From: Zoogloea ramigera
GTDB lineage: Bacteria > Pseudomonadota > Gammaproteobacteria > Burkholderiales > Rhodocyclaceae
Direction: 5' to 3'
Length of the DNA stretch: 64,000 nt
NCBI RefSeq assembly: GCF_006539865.1
Contig: NZ_BJNV01000019.1
Location: 1-64,000, forward strand
The position numbers were made by a program, and so were the translations under genes. Below are positions 31,983 to 41,439 of this stretch, piece by piece; within the stretch, counting starts at the first letter, position 1, and each line of letters begins with the position of its first letter. Under the pieces are notes generated by a model that was given only the letters and a program-made list of their open reading frames with translations, was not told the DNA's origin and ran no database searches.

Positions 31983-34900
31983 ATGAACGCCATCAAATTG
32001 CCCAAAGTCCGCCTCATCGCCTTCATTTTCGCGGTGACCTTCAACCCCGGGTCGGTCGTGCTCGCCGCGCCGCCGGCGGCCGGTGCGTTGCCTGGCGGTG
32101 CGCAGATCACCGCCGGCTCGGGCAGCATCAGCCAGGCCGGCAACGTGATGAACATCCAGCAGAACACCGCCCGGATGATCACCAACTGGCAGAGCTTCAA
32201 CATCGGCCAGAACGCGACGGTCAATTTCGTGCAGCCGAACAGCTCGGCGGTGGCCCTCAACCGGGTGCTGTCGGCCGACCCCTCGCAGATCCTCGGCCAG
32301 CTCAACGCCAACGGCGTGGTGGTGCTGCTCAACCCCAGCGGGGTGCTGTTCGGCGCCAGCGCGCGGGTGGACGTGGGCGGCCTGATCGCCGCGGCGATGC
32401 GCATGAGCGACGCCGACTTCATGGCCGGCAAGTACCTCTTCGGCCAGCCGGTGGTGCCGGGCAAGGTGGAGAACCTCGGCGCGCTGGTCAGCCGCGAGGG
32501 CGGCTTCGTCACCCTCATCGGTGCCACGGTGAACAATGCCGGGCAGATCGTCACGCCGGGTGGCACGGCGGCGCTGGTGGCGGGCGACAAGGTCACCGTC
32601 AACCTGGGCCTCACCGGGCTGGTGAGCGTCGATGTGGCGGCGGGGTCTGACGCGGCCCGCGTGGACAACAGTGGCCTGGTGGCGGCCGATGCCGGCAAGG
32701 TGCTGCTCACCGCCAAGAGCGCGGCGCCGATGCTCGCCGCGGCGGTCAATCAGGGCGGCACCGTGCGGGCCGACAGCATCGCCAGCCGCAACGGCGAAGT
32801 GTGGATCGAAGCCCGCGGCGGCGATGCGCGCCTGGCCGGCACCACCCAGGCGGCCGGCAGCGGCGCCGGGCAGACGGGCGGGCGCATCGTCGCCACCGGC
32901 GACACGGTGACGCTGGCCAGCGGCTCGCTCACCGACGCCAGCGGCGCAGCCGGCGGCGGCCAGGTGCTGTTGGGCGGCGGCTGGCAGGGCAAGGATGCCA
33001 CCATCGCCACCGCCGGCAGCGTTACGCAGGAGGCCGGCGCGGTGATCAAGGCCGACGCCACCACCAGCGGCGCGGGCGGCACCGCCGTGCTGTGGTCGGC
33101 CAAGGCCACCCGGATGGACGGCAGCATCAGCGCCCGGGGCACCGGCAGTGGCGCGGGCGGGCAGGTGGAGACATCCTCCCAGGGCAGCCTCGGCCTTGCC
33201 GGGCAGGTGGATGTGGCGGCCGACAGCGGCCAGGGCGGCAACTGGCTGCTCGATCCGGCCACCCTCGACGTCACCACCACCGGCTCGGCGCTGGTGGGCA
33301 ACACCAACGGCACCAACCCGACAGTTTCCAACACCTCGATCCAGACCGCCCTCAACGCCGGCGGCACCACCGTCACGCTGCAGGCCGACAACCTCATCAC
33401 GGTGAACGCCGACATCTCGAAGACGGTCGGGGCGGCCTCGACGCTGACCTTCAACTCGGCCAGCGGCAACATCGTGGTGAACAACCAGATCTCGTCGATC
33501 GCCGGCGCGCTCAACATCAACCTGGGCGCCGACGCCACCCAGAGCGGCGGCAGCGTCACCCTCAACAACGCGCTGACCACCAACGGCGGCAACATCAATT
33601 TCTACAAGCCGGTCGTGCTAGCCAGCACCACGCCGATCTCCACCAAGATCACCGAGGCCAGCAGCGCCCAGTCGGGCAACGTGAGCTTCTACCAGGACGT
33701 CACCCTGGCGGCGCCCGGCTACGCGGTGACGATCAACGCCCAGGGCCCGCAGAGCGGCGCCAACTTCACCGGCCGCGGCGGCAACATCGACGTGAAGGGC
33801 AACATCGTCTCCGGCACCTATCTGCAGCAATATCCGCAGGCCCTGACGCTGGACACCACCGGCGCCGACGCCGGCGCCCCCGCCAGCGGGCCCGGGGCGA
33901 TCACCCTCGGCACCTCGTCGGCCAACTACGTGGGCGGCGCTGGCACTGCGGGCCTGAAGAGCCTCACCCTGGTCGGCCCGCTCAGCACCACGCTCAACGC
34001 CGGCACGGTCAATATCTTCTCCACCTCGGGTGACGTGATCACCGCCTCGTCGCTGCTCGGCACTCCGTCCATCGTCCTCAATGCCGCCAACACCACCTTC
34101 AACGTGGGCGGCGGCACCTACGGCAGCAACACCGGCTTCACCGATTACCTGCAGAGCACCTTCGACATCGTCAAGGCGGCCGGCGACAAGACCCTCACGA
34201 TCAATGCCGACCGCTCCATCAAGCTCGTCCAGCGCAGCATCGACGGCAGCACCACCAGCGGCAAGCTCGACGTGGCCCTCAACCCCTTCCAGTCGTCGGC
34301 CCACGGCAACAGCGGCGGCGCGGTGATCCTGCAGGGCAGCGATTCGGTCGTCGCCAGCATCAGGAGCAACGGCGGCAGCATCAGCCTCGGTTCGGCCAGC
34401 CAGGCCGCCACCGGCTTCGGCGCCGACCTGTCGGGCATCAAGGACGGCATCTACCTCGAGAACGCGGTGCTCGATTCGCAGGTCGCCGGCAGCGGTGGCG
34501 CCGCCATCACCCTCGTTGGCAGCGCGCCCACCACCACCACCGCTGGCGCCGGCGTGCGCATCAAGGGCGCGCTCACCAACCTGCGCTCGGGCAGTGGCGA
34601 CCTCACCATCACCGGCACGGTGTCCGGCGGCGCCTCGTCCGGCCAGAAGGACGGCGTGGTGATCGGCGAGGACGGCAGCTCCCGCGTCACCCTGGCCACC
34701 ACCAGCGGCGCCATCGCCATCACCGGCGACGCCACCGGCGTAGGCACGTCTCCATCGGTGACGGGCGCCAGCCGCTACGACGGGGTGGTGATCTCCTCGG
34801 CCGCACTGGTCCAGACCGACAGCGGCAACATCACCATCGTCGGCAAGGGCAGCGGCGGCGACCAGAGCTACCTGGTCGAGAACCACGGCATCAAGCTCGA

Positions 34901-37900
34901 GAACGCCAAGACCAGCATCGTCTCCACCTCCGGCAACATCAGCCTCTACGGCAGCTCGGGCGGCAAGACCAGCGATTCGGGCGGCGCCAACAGCTTCGGC
35001 ATTTATTCGGCCGGTGACAGCATGTACATCGGCTCGGCGCCCTCCACCGCGGTGAGCGGCGGGGTGACGGCCGGCGGCATCGTCACCCTGGCGGCCGACA
35101 GCATGCAGTTCATCAACGCCTCCAACCTGCACCTCAACGTCGCCTCCGGCGGCGAGCTGCGCGTGCACACCGAAACCGCGGGGCGCAACATCACCTTCGG
35201 CACCCCGGGCGGCGTGGACAAGCTCTACCTTGGCAGCAACTGGTTCAACGGCGCGTCCACCTCGGTGTTCCAGCCGGGCTTCACCGACATCGTTTTCGGC
35301 CACGCGGCGAGCGCCGCATCGGCCACCGCCACGCCGGTGCTGAGCGCCTCCACCGGCACCCTCACCGTGGCCGCGGCCACCACCCTGCGTGACCACGCCA
35401 TCCTCGAGATGGACGGCACCGGCGGCAACGTCAAGATCAACGCCGCCCTCACCGTGAAGGGCAGCACCGGCGGCGACAACGCGCGCACGCTCACCCTCGA
35501 CACCCAGGCCGGTGCCACCGGAGCCGGCACCATCGAGGCCAGCTCGGTGCAGCTCCTCGGTAGCGGCGACAACGTGCTGACCGGCGCCAACCTGGTGAGC
35601 AAGCTCGCCGCCAGCATCGACGGCAACCTGGCCTTCAACAACGCCCAGGCGCTGGCGGTGGATACCGTCAATGCCCGCGACACCGCCAGCGCCGGCCCCA
35701 ACGGCTGGCTTGGTGGCACCACGCCCAGCACCGTCGGCATCAACACCACCGGCCACGATGCCACCATCGCGCTCAGTGCGGGCGATCTCGCCATCAACAA
35801 CTCGATCACCGCCACCGGCGCCACCGTCAGCCTCACCACCCCCGCCGGCAAGGTGCAGGAAACCGGCGCCACCGGCGCGGCGACGCCGGTCATCACCGCC
35901 GACAAGCTCTACGTGGGCGCCCGCGACAGCTCGCTGCTCAACAACGACAACGTGGTCGGCACCCTGGCCGCCAGCGTCAGCGCCGGCAATCTCGAATTCC
36001 GCGACACCCGCGGGCTCGACGTGGGCCGCGTCACCGTGACCAACCGCGTCGCCCAGGCCGATGGCACGGTGGCCACCACCACAACCACCCGCGACGGCAT
36101 CAGCGCCACCCAACCGGCCAGCGGTAACGTGGCCCTGCAGCTCACCGCCGGCAGCCTCACGCAAAGCCAGGACATCACCGCCACCGGCCTGCATCTGGAT
36201 CTCACCAGCGGCTCTGCCACCTTGTCACGCAGCACCAACGACATCGGCACCGTGTCGGCCAACCTTGCCGGCAGCGGCAGCACCCTCAGCCTCGCCGACC
36301 GCAACGCGCTCAGCGTGGGCACCCGCAGCAGCACGCTGCTGGGCAGCACCAGCGGCGTGAGCACCAACAACGGCAACGTCACGCTGGCCGCCTCGGCCGA
36401 CGCCAGCTCCACCACCGGCAACCTGCAGCTCGACCAGTTCGTGAATGCCGGCACCGCGGTGGTCGACCTCTCGTCGGGCAAGGGCGCGATCCTCGAAAAC
36501 GCCGCGGTGCCCGTCGCCATCGTCACCGCCAGCGCGCTCCGCCTGAGCGCAGCGAATACCTCGCTGCTGAACAACGCCAACCAGGTCGGCACGCTCGCCG
36601 GCAGCATCAGCGGCGACGCCCAGGGGCTCGACTTCACCAACGCCCGGGCGCTCAGCGTCGGCAGCGTGCTTGGCACCGACGGCCTCGCCATCGGCAGCCC
36701 GGCGAGCCGCGGCACGCTCACCCTCGACACCGCCGGCGCGCCTGCTGGCACCGGCACCATCAGCCAGACCCAGTCCATCGCCACCGGCGGCCTGCTGGTG
36801 AAGAGCACCGGCGACGTCACCCTCACCAACCCGGCCAACAACGCCGCCACGCTGGCGGCGGATACCGCCGGCGGCAACCTGAGCTACATGGATGCCGACA
36901 ACCTCGCCGTCGGCACGCTGGCCCCCAACGCGGGCGGCGGCGCGACGGCCGGCATCACCGCCGGCACGACCAGCGGCGGCGCCACCGTGAAGCTCGAATC
37001 CGTGGCCGGCGCCCTCAGCCAGGCCGCCGCCTCGCCGATCACCACCCAGAACCTCTACCTGGGCACGGCCAGCGGCGCGATCCTCGACAACACCACCAAC
37101 GACGTGGCCACCCTGGCCGCGCGGGTGAGCGGGGCCGGCGCGCTGGTGTTCTCCGACAGGAACGCCCTCACCATCGGCACCGTCGCCGACGTGGCCGGCA
37201 CCCCGATGGACGGCGTGCGCACCACCAACGGCGCGATCCGCCTGTCGGCCTCCAAGGACGCCGGCAGCACCAGCGGCGACCTCGCCCTCAGCGACGATGT
37301 GATCGCCGGCGGCAGCACCACCGCCACCCTCGAAGCGATCAAGGGCGCCGTCACCGAAACCGCCAACGTCGACATCAGCGCCACCCGCCTGCTCGTCAAT
37401 GCCCAGGACAGCACCGCCCTCGACAACACCGGCAGCGGCGGCAGGCACCTGGTCGGCACCCTGGCCGCCAACATCACCGGCACGGGCGCCAGCTTCGGCT
37501 TCCGCAACGACCAGGCGCTGACCATCGGCAGCGCCACCGCCCAGGACAGCGCCACCGCCCAGGACAGCGCCACCGCCACCAACGGCATCACCACCGCCGA
37601 CGGCAACATCCGTGTCGCCACCCTCGGCAGCGGGGTAGGGGACGCGATCACCGTCGTCAATAACGTGAGCGCCGGCAACAATGGCGCCATCGACCTGCGC
37701 GCCGGCGGTACGGCGGGCGACATCGCCATCAACGGCGCCACGCTTCGCTCCACCAATGGCGCGGGTGCCGGTAGCGGCACCGTGCAGCTGGTGGCCGGCC
37801 GCGACATCAGCACCAGCACCGCCAACAGCGGCGCGGTGGTGACGCCCGAGATCCGCAGCAGCGGCAGCGTGCTGCTGCAGGCCGCCGGCACCATCGGCGC

Positions 37901-40900
37901 CGACGGGCAGCGCATCGAGATCCAGGAGGCCGCCACCCTGGCCAGCCGCGCCGGTGGCGACACCTGGCTGCGCAAGCTGGGCAGCACCCACGCCGACCTC
38001 ACCCTCGGCAGCGTCGCGGCGATCAACCCGTCGGCCAGCTTCGGCGGCGCGGTGAGCAGCCTCGACGGGCTGGTCACCACCGCCAACGATGGCCGCATCG
38101 CGCTGGTCAATGAAACCGGCGCGCTCACCGCCACCCGCAACCTCAGCGCCAACGGCGCCGGCAGCATTGACCTGCGCACCCACGGCGTCGGGCAGGCCAT
38201 CACCCTCGACGGCGCGACGTTGTCGTCCACCAGCGGCCAGGTTCAGCTGATCGCCGGCGGCAACATCGCCACCACCACCGCTGACGGTAGCACCACCGAA
38301 ATCGCCACCACGGGCAACGCCCTGCTGGTGGCCGGCGGCAGCATAGGCGCCGACGGCCGGCGCATCGAGCTGGCCGGCGTGAACACCCTGGCGGCCCAGT
38401 CAACCGGCGCCCAGTGGCTGCGCCAGACCAGCGGCAGCCTCACCATCGGCGCTGTCACCGGCCTCAAGCCCGCCGACACCGGCGGTCCTGACAAGGCCGG
38501 CCTTGTCTCCACCACCGGAGACGCGCCGATCGCCCTCGACGTGGCGGCCGGTGCGCTCAGCGTGGCCCAGGATGTCTCGGCCCACGGCGCCGGCAGCGTG
38601 GACCTGCGCACCGGCGGTAGCGGCAACGCGATTGCCATCGACGGCGCCAGCCTGCGCTCGACCACGGGCCAGGTGCAGGTGATCGCCAGCGGCGACATCC
38701 GCACCAGCACCGCCGACGGCAGCACTCCCGAGATCAGCACCGCCGGCAATGCCTTGCTGGTGGCCGGCGGGGCGATCGGCAACGAAGGCCGGCGCATCGA
38801 GCTCTCTGGCGTGACGACCCTCGCCACCCAATCGGCCGATACCCAGTGGCTCAGCCACGGCGGCGGCAACCTTGCCCTCGGCGCACTCACCGGCGTAAAT
38901 GCCGGCCCCGTGCTCGGTGGCCTGCAGGCCACCGGCGCTGGCAGCGACATCAGTCTGCGCACCCAGGGCGGCAGCCTTGCCCTCGACCAGGGCGTGAGCA
39001 TCGCCGGGGGCACCGGCACCGTCACGCTGGAATCGGCCGGCGCCATCAGCCAGGCGGCCGACGCCTCGGCACGCATCCTCGCCGACAAGGCCCGCGTGGT
39101 GGCCGCGGCGGGTTCGGCGCGGCTCGACAACAGCGCCAACCAGATCAACACCCTCGCAGCCCAGGCCAGCGCTGGCGACATCAGCTTTGTGAACAGCCAG
39201 GCGCTCAGCGTTGGCGCGGTGAGCACCGGCAGCGCCTCCGGGGCCACGGCCGGCGTCACCGCGGCGTCAAGCGGCCGCAGCGTCACGCTGCAGACCCTGG
39301 CCGGCGACATCACGCTGGCCCAGGCCATCACCGCTGCCGATGTCACCACCTTCGTCTCCGCCGCTGGCGTCGCCCAGGGCGCGGGCAGCGATGCCACCGT
39401 CACGGCCGCGGCGCTGCGGGTGCAGGCTGCGGGCGACGCGATCCTCGAAAACACCGCCAACAGCGTTGCCACCCTGGCCACCAACACCGGCGGCCGCAGC
39501 AGTTACGTGAATGCCGGGGCGCTCCGCGTCGGCAGCGTGAGCACCACGGTCGGGCCCGTTGCCACCCTTGGCACCACCACCGGCGTTACCGCCGTCGGGG
39601 CGACCACGCTCGTGGCGGGCAGCGGTAAGCTGCAGCTCGACAACGCCGTCAGCACCGTCGGCACCGGCGCCGTAACCACCCTCGAGGCGGGCGGCGACGT
39701 CAGCCAGGGGCCGGCTGCCGCGGTCAGCTCCGACGCCGTGAGCGTCCGCGCTGCCGGGGCGGTGGCACTGGAGAGCGCCGGTAACGCGGTGAATACGCTC
39801 GCCGCCGAAGCCGCTGACGGCAACATCAGCTTTGTGAACAGCCAGGCCCTGAGCGTGGGCAGCGTGACCACTGCCACCGCCGCCGCCGCCGGCACCCGCG
39901 CCGGCCTGTTGGCGGCAGGAGCCGGCCGGCACATCAGCGTGCAGACCCTGGCCGGCGACATCACCGTCGCGCAGCAGGTCGCCACCAACGCAGATGCGGG
40001 CGCCAGCGACACCGTGACCCTCGCGGCCGCCGGTGGCATCGGCCAGTCTGGCGACGCCGCCGCTGCCCTGAGCACCTCGCAATTGCGACTGCAGACGGGC
40101 GCCGGCGCCGTCGCCTTGAGCAACACCGGCAACCGCGTGGCCAAGCTGGCCGCCGACGTCACCGGCGGGGCGCTGAGCTTCGCCGGCAGCCAGGCCGTCA
40201 CGGTCGACCGCGTGACGACGCAGACCGCGCTGCTTTCCGGCACCACCGCCGGTCTCCGCACCCGCGGCGAGGCCATCACGCTCACCAGCACCGGTGACGT
40301 CACCCTCGCCACCGACCTCGCCAGCGGCGGGGCCGACATCAATGTGGCGGCCGGCGGCGCGCTCACCCAGGGCGCCGGCAATGTCGATGGCGGCACCGTC
40401 CGCCTAGGCGCCGGTGGCGGTGTCAATCAGGCGGGCGCGGGCGTTGTGCGGGCGGATAGCCTGCTGGTCGAAGCCGGCGCCGACAGCGCCTTGCAGAACG
40501 CCGGCAATGCCGTCGCCAGCCTCGCAGCGCGCAGCGCGGGCGCCTTCGCGTACCGCAACGGCGGCGATCTGGCGATCGGCCGCGTTACCCGTGCCGGTGG
40601 CGCGGCGGTGGATGGCATCGCGGCCGGCGGCAAGGTTTTTGTCGATGTGCCCTCCGCTAATCTGAGCCTCACCCAGCCGGTGTCCGGCACCGGCGACGGT
40701 GCTGGCTCCAACGCCGTCGTGCTCAATGCCGGCAAGCGCTTCTACAACCAGGCTACCCCGGGCAGCGCCGCGGTGGTGGCGAACAACGGCCGCTGGCTGA
40801 TCTACGATGACAACCCGGGTTTCGCCGACAAGGACATGAACGGGCTGGGCCGCGACTTCCTGGTGCTGGCGTCGGGCTACGCGGTGTATGGCCCCGACCA

Positions 40901-41429
40901 GGTGACCCAGGCCGGCAACGGCTACATCACCACCGCCCGCTATCTGCCGCCGGAGCAGTTTGACCGCGTCAGCGGCGGCGCGCCGGGCAGCGGCCCGCTG
41001 TTCAACAACCGCAATGTCTCCTCGGCCAGCCCGGACGGCACTCCGCTGCACGACGCGGCGGCCTTCGTGCAGGTCAGCCCGCCCCTCGAACCGGTCGGCA
41101 CGCTCACCCCGGTTGGCCTCTTCGGCGCGACGCCGGGGGCCAGCGTGCGGCCGCTGATGGTGCCGATCCTGCTGTCGGCAGTGCGCAGCGCCCACTTCCA
41201 GACCTCGCTGGCCCAGATCGCCGGGCGCGGCGAGATCGAGGGCGTGACCCTCGCCAACGGCGATCCGCTGCCGGGCTGGATCAATTTCGACGCCGGCAGC
41301 CGGCGCATCTTCGGCACCCTGCCGGCCAACGCGCCCGAGCAGATCCCGCTGCTGGTGATCGTGCGCGACCCGGACGGCGCGGAGCGTCGCAAGGTGGACC
41401 TGCTGATGAAGGTCAGCATGGCCGAGTGA
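31983..41429 (+). CDS. Two-partner secretion exoprotein, filamentous-haemagglutinin-like (TpsA, 3,148 aa)
   Basis: Large secreted beta-helical protein. The signal peptide spans residues 1-29 (LIAFIFAVTFNPGSVVLAAP). The TPS/haemagglutination domain covers about 30-270 and holds the folding motif NPSGVLFG at about 117. The remainder is Gly/Ala/Ser/Thr/Asn-rich beta-helix with repeated units such as NALLVAGG, RRIELAGVNTLA, ISFVNSQALSVG and LAGDITLAQ. The last ~80 residues (LPGWINFDAGSRRIFGTLP...) match a CADG/He_PIG Ig-like domain. No C-terminal anchor or beta-barrel is visible. The protein is probably released or held by TpsB. It is very likely a surface adhesin or biofilm protein; its ligand cannot be told from sequence. 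Confidence 0.92.
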   Translation: MNAIKLPKVRLIAFIFAVTFNPGSVVLAAPPAAGALPGGAQITAGSGSISQAGNVMNIQQNTARMITNWQSFNIGQNATVNFVQPNSSAVALNRVLSADPSQILGQLNANGVVVLLNPSGVLFGASARVDVGGLIAAAMRMSDADFMAGKYLFGQPVVPGKVENLGALVSREGGFVTLIGATVNNAGQIVTPGGTAALVAGDKVTVNLGLTGLVSVDVAAGSDAARVDNSGLVAADAGKVLLTAKSAAPMLAAAVNQGGTVRADSIASRNGEVWIEARGGDARLAGTTQAAGSGAGQTGGRIVATGDTVTLASGSLTDASGAAGGGQVLLGGGWQGKDATIATAGSVTQEAGAVIKADATTSGAGGTAVLWSAKATRMDGSISARGTGSGAGGQVETSSQGSLGLAGQVDVAADSGQGGNWLLDPATLDVTTTGSALVGNTNGTNPTVSNTSIQTALNAGGTTVTLQADNLITVNADISKTVGAASTLTFNSASGNIVVNNQISSIAGALNINLGADATQSGGSVTLNNALTTNGGNINFYKPVVLASTTPISTKITEASSAQSGNVSFYQDVTLAAPGYAVTINAQGPQSGANFTGRGGNIDVKGNIVSGTYLQQYPQALTLDTTGADAGAPASGPGAITLGTSSANYVGGAGTAGLKSLTLVGPLSTTLNAGTVNIFSTSGDVITASSLLGTPSIVLNAANTTFNVGGGTYGSNTGFTDYLQSTFDIVKAAGDKTLTINADRSIKLVQRSIDGSTTSGKLDVALNPFQSSAHGNSGGAVILQGSDSVVASIRSNGGSISLGSASQAATGFGADLSGIKDGIYLENAVLDSQVAGSGGAAITLVGSAPTTTTAGAGVRIKGALTNLRSGSGDLTITGTVSGGASSGQKDGVVIGEDGSSRVTLATTSGAIAITGDATGVGTSPSVTGASRYDGVVISSAALVQTDSGNITIVGKGSGGDQSYLVENHGIKLENAKTSIVSTSGNISLYGSSGGKTSDSGGANSFGIYSAGDSMYIGSAPSTAVSGGVTAGGIVTLAADSMQFINASNLHLNVASGGELRVHTETAGRNITFGTPGGVDKLYLGSNWFNGASTSVFQPGFTDIVFGHAASAASATATPVLSASTGTLTVAAATTLRDHAILEMDGTGGNVKINAALTVKGSTGGDNARTLTLDTQAGATGAGTIEASSVQLLGSGDNVLTGANLVSKLAASIDGNLAFNNAQALAVDTVNARDTASAGPNGWLGGTTPSTVGINTTGHDATIALSAGDLAINNSITATGATVSLTTPAGKVQETGATGAATPVITADKLYVGARDSSLLNNDNVVGTLAASVSAGNLEFRDTRGLDVGRVTVTNRVAQADGTVATTTTTRDGISATQPASGNVALQLTAGSLTQSQDITATGLHLDLTSGSATLSRSTNDIGTVSANLAGSGSTLSLADRNALSVGTRSSTLLGSTSGVSTNNGNVTLAASADASSTTGNLQLDQFVNAGTAVVDLSSGKGAILENAAVPVAIVTASALRLSAANTSLLNNANQVGTLAGSISGDAQGLDFTNARALSVGSVLGTDGLAIGSPASRGTLTLDTAGAPAGTGTISQTQSIATGGLLVKSTGDVTLTNPANNAATLAADTAGGNLSYMDADNLAVGTLAPNAGGGATAGITAGTTSGGATVKLESVAGALSQAAASPITTQNLYLGTASGAILDNTTNDVATLAARVSGAGALVFSDRNALTIGTVADVAGTPMDGVRTTNGAIRLSASKDAGSTSGDLALSDDVIAGGSTTATLEAIKGAVTETANVDISATRLLVNAQDSTALDNTGSGGRHLVGTLAANITGTGASFGFRNDQALTIGSATAQDSATAQDSATATNGITTADGNIRVATLGSGVGDAITVVNNVSAGNNGAIDLRAGGTAGDIAINGATLRSTNGAGAGSGTVQLVAGRDISTSTANSGAVVTPEIRSSGSVLLQAAGTIGADGQRIEIQEAATLASRAGGDTWLRKLGSTHADLTLGSVAAINPSASFGGAVSSLDGLVTTANDGRIALVNETGALTATRNLSANGAGSIDLRTHGVGQAITLDGATLSSTSGQVQLIAGGNIATTTADGSTTEIATTGNALLVAGGSIGADGRRIELAGVNTLAAQSTGAQWLRQTSGSLTIGAVTGLKPADTGGPDKAGLVSTTGDAPIALDVAAGALSVAQDVSAHGAGSVDLRTGGSGNAIAIDGASLRSTTGQVQVIASGDIRTSTADGSTPEISTAGNALLVAGGAIGNEGRRIELSGVTTLATQSADTQWLSHGGGNLALGALTGVNAGPVLGGLQATGAGSDISLRTQGGSLALDQGVSIAGGTGTVTLESAGAISQAADASARILADKARVVAAAGSARLDNSANQINTLAAQASAGDISFVNSQALSVGAVSTGSASGATAGVTAASSGRSVTLQTLAGDITLAQAITAADVTTFVSAAGVAQGAGSDATVTAAALRVQAAGDAILENTANSVATLATNTGGRSSYVNAGALRVGSVSTTVGPVATLGTTTGVTAVGATTLVAGSGKLQLDNAVSTVGTGAVTTLEAGGDVSQGPAAAVSSDAVSVRAAGAVALESAGNAVNTLAAEAADGNISFVNSQALSVGSVTTATAAAAGTRAGLLAAGAGRHISVQTLAGDITVAQQVATNADAGASDTVTLAAAGGIGQSGDAAAALSTSQLRLQTGAGAVALSNTGNRVAKLAADVTGGALSFAGSQAVTVDRVTTQTALLSGTTAGLRTRGEAITLTSTGDVTLATDLASGGADINVAAGGALTQGAGNVDGGTVRLGAGGGVNQAGAGVVRADSLLVEAGADSALQNAGNAVASLAARSAGAFAYRNGGDLAIGRVTRAGGAAVDGIAAGGKVFVDVPSANLSLTQPVSGTGDGAGSNAVVLNAGKRFYNQATPGSAAVVANNGRWLIYDDNPGFADKDMNGLGRDFLVLASGYAVYGPDQVTQAGNGYITTARYLPPEQFDRVSGGAPGSGPLFNNRNVSSASPDGTPLHDAAAFVQVSPPLEPVGTLTPVGLFGATPGASVRPLMVPILLSAVRSAHFQTSLAQIAGRGEIEGVTLANGDPLPGWINFDAGSRRIFGTLPANAPEQIPLLVIVRDPDGAERRKVDLLMKVSMAE
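37533..37568 (+). repeat. 18-bp perfect tandem duplication in tpsA
   Basis: The unit gccaccgcccaggacagc occurs twice in direct tandem (37533-37550 and 37551-37568), giving SATAQDSATAQDSATA. It is in frame and looks recent. It is a simple way to vary the length of the beta-helix loop. Confidence 0.85.
38080..38910 (+). repeat. Two ~420-bp tandem repeats in tpsA
   Basis: Two adjacent units share AGSIDLRTHG / AGSVDLRTGG, LSSTSGQVQLIAGG / LRSTTGQVQVIASG, ADGSTTEI / ADGSTPEI, NALLVAGGSIG / NALLVAGGAIG and RRIELAGVNTLA / RRIELSGVTTLA. A third, more diverged relative precedes them at about 37620-37990. Confidence 0.75.
39120..40050 (+). repeat. Repeated NISFVNSQALSVG units in tpsA
   Basis: Two copies about 650 bp apart share the DNA string atcagctttgtgaacagcca and the peptide ISFVNSQALSVG, and later LQTLAGDITLAQ / VQTLAGDITVAQ. 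Weaker relatives (LVFSDRNALTIG, LSFAGSQAVTVD) occur on both sides. This shows stepwise amplification of one beta-helical module. Confidence 0.7.
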
Positions 41430-41439
41430 TGATCGCAAG

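Noticed and set aside
33618-36194. An 858-codon antisense open frame within tpsA
   Set aside because: It is low-complexity and opposite a clear TPS exoprotein.
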